DNA of 64,000 bases. Origin: Chromobacterium haemolyticum DSM 19808. GTDB taxonomy: Bacteria > Pseudomonadota > Gammaproteobacteria > Burkholderiales > Chromobacteriaceae. The stretch is taken from the NCBI RefSeq assembly GCF_000711885.1, contig NZ_JONK01000001.1:310001-374000 (forward strand), read 5' to 3'. Under the pieces are notes generated by a model. That model made no database searches. It saw only the letters and a program-made list of their open reading frames with translations, and was not told the DNA's origin. Shown here piece by piece: positions 62,936 to 64,000 of this stretch; the first letter of the stretch is position 1, and every line of letters starts with the position of its first letter. The translations under genes were made by a program, and so were the position numbers.

Positions 62936-63897
62936 TTTTCCAACCTTTGTTCTTGCTCCACCGTTGTGGCCAGACGGCGCTCTAATCCTTGAAAAACCGC
63001 CTCCTCCAGCACATTCCAGCGCGGCGTTCCTCGCGCGGGCGCCGCCTTCTGCAACCAGGCGCGCGCGGCGTCCTCCCGGCCGTCTCTTAACGCGGCCAGG
63101 GCCAGCACGCCCCATGGGAAGTCCAGATGCGCCTTGTCCTGAGCAAGCCAGGGCCGGCCTTCGCCCTGCAGCCAGGCGTCGAAGGAGGCTTGCCCCGGCA
63201 TCGCCGGCATGCCCTCCATTTTGGGGAACAGTTGCGCGGCGGCTTCCGGGTAGAAGGCGACAGGGGGAAGGTCGCGGCTGGCTACGCGCCAGCGTCGGGT
63301 TTTCGTTTCCCAAAACGCTTTGGGAAGCGCTGCGGCCAACTGCCGCATCCTCCGGCAACTGGCGCCTGTTCTGGCGCAGTCGTCGCGCAGCGCGGCGTAA
63401 ACTTCGACGTTGTCCATCAGGTAGCCCAGCTTGACGCCCGCGGCATAGTCATAAATGCCGCTGCGGGTTTGCCTCAGCCGCCACAGCGCCCGCCTGGCGC
63501 GCGCCAGCGATGCCTGAAGCGGCGGGGGCATCTCCTGTTGTCCATACCGCCGGCTCAGCAGGGAAATCCACATGGCCAGCGTGGAGTCGTCGGCGTCGGC
63601 GTCGGCCGTTCGGTGCCAGGCACCGTCCGTTTGGCGCTCGAAGCGGGGAAAGCTGCCGTTGCGCTCCTGCCTGGGCGCCAGCCACGCCACCCAAGCGTCC
63701 GTGGCCGGAGCGATGGACAGCCCCAGCTCCTCGGCCGTCAGCAAGGCTTTCATGGCGAAATAGGGGTCGACATGGCGTCCATGCGCTTGCAGCAGAATGG
63801 CGCCGTCCTCGTCCTGGTAGCCAGGCAGCTTGAATGCGCTGTCCGCGGCTTGACTTGTTCCGCAACACAAGGCCAGCAGTAAACATAGATGCTTCAT
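62932..63897 (-). CDS. Secreted helical protein, possible glycoside hydrolase/lyase-like fold
   Basis: A 321-residue exported protein with a signal peptide (about 1-17, SQAAD). Repeated helix-turn units such as DDSTLAMWISLLSRRYG and VKLGYLMDNVEVYAALRDDC suggest an alpha/alpha toroid, the fold of GH8-like hydrolases and some polysaccharide lyases. I see no certain catalytic pair. Four-base overlaps with its neighbours on both sides show tight coupling. A role in cutting the polymer handled by the cluster is inference only. Confidence 0.5.
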   Translation of the reverse strand: MKHLCLLLALCCGTSQAADSAFKLPGYQDEDGAILLQAHGRHVDPYFAMKALLTAEELGLSIAPATDAWVAWLAPRQERNGSFPRFERQTDGAWHRTADADADDSTLAMWISLLSRRYGQQEMPPPLQASLARARRALWRLRQTRSGIYDYAAGVKLGYLMDNVEVYAALRDDCARTGASCRRMRQLAAALPKAFWETKTRRWRVASRDLPPVAFYPEAAAQLFPKMEGMPAMPGQASFDAWLQGEGRPWLAQDKAHLDFPWGVLALAALRDGREDAARAWLQKAAPARGTPRWNVLEEAVFQGLERRLATTVEQEQRLEK

Positions 63898-64000
63898 CGG
63901 CCGCGTACCTTGCCGCGGATGCGAGCCCAGATAGTGCCGTGAGCGATCAGGGGCGGCGTGAGCAGCACCAAACGCGAGGAAACGGTATTGGGCGAGTCCG
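63894..64000 (-). CDS. 3' end of another gene of the terminal cluster (partial)
   Basis: An open frame enters from the window edge and stops at 63894-63896, overlapping the next start by four bases (ATGA). The last 34 residues end LIAHGTIWARIRGKVRGR, a basic tail after a short hydrophobic stretch. Such tails occur at the end of membrane glycosyltransferases, which would fit the cluster, but this is too little to name it. Confidence 0.6.
   Translation of the reverse strand, partial: DSPNTVSSRLVLLTPPLIAHGTIWARIRGKVRGR

Noticed and set aside
62936-63358. 141-residue N-terminal extension of the deacetylase-like protein
   Set aside because: It lies inside the upstream gene in another frame and is Arg/Gly/Ala-rich without structure; the ATG at 62935 gives a proper membrane anchor.

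Overview
The window reads as one continuous stretch of a GC-rich bacterial chromosome. Gene content and order point to a betaproteobacterium of the Neisseriales, most like Chromobacterium or its relatives. The signs are a lipase with its Lif foldase, ribE-ribBX-ribH-nusB-thiL-pgpA in a row, a family of short intergenic repeats, and one repeat that resembles the Correia elements of Neisseria. The species is inferred from memory, not from a search. I saw no rRNA, tRNA, CRISPR array, prophage or transposase gene.

Layout. 1-7.9 kb: fatty-acid use (3' end of fadE, a hotdog thioesterase, fadL, a FadN-type hydratase/dehydrogenase, fadA). 7.9-13.9 kb: a PilZ-like protein, a secreted patatin fused to an outer-membrane barrel, and a secreted lipase with its membrane foldase. 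Together the first 14 kb could break lipids down outside the cell, import fatty acids and oxidise them. 13.9-23.2 kb: trpC, ProX-like deacylase, bluB, pepD, an MFS transporter coupled to a 39-residue membrane protein, pheA, a LOG protein and a DAHP synthase. 23.2-28.8 kb: TetR regulator, MscS channel, prfC and a Fur-box-preceded TonB receptor. 28.9-35.1 kb: riboflavin genes, nusB, thiL, pgpA, ypfJ.

35.3-40.6 kb: a minus-strand, overlapping five-gene efflux operon (outer-membrane factor, MarR, FUSC pump, DUF1656, HlyD). 40.8-54.1 kb: chemoreceptor, FAD oxidoreductase, tyrosinase with a DUF2182 membrane protein, TraB/GumN protein, cdd, argP, an EAL phosphodiesterase with a globin-like sensor, an ArgO/LysE exporter, a small secreted HEWGH metalloprotease and its partner. 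54.2-59.3 kb: prmB, phosphomannomutase, trpD, an LprI-like gene and trpG, all on the minus strand. 59.4-64.0 kb: a tightly overlapping minus-strand set (polytopic membrane protein, YaiO-like barrel, membrane-anchored polysaccharide-deacetylase-like protein, secreted helical protein, and the tail of one more gene). This looks like an exopolysaccharide modification/export locus that does not match a named system as a whole.

The clearest unexplained structure is a repeat family of about 146-149 bp with related ends (TAAGAACCTGTTC... / ...GAACAGGCTCTAA). I find seven full, degenerate, shortened or remnant copies. In five the terminal TAA or TGA is also the stop codon of the adjoining gene, and one copy is split by the Correia-like element.
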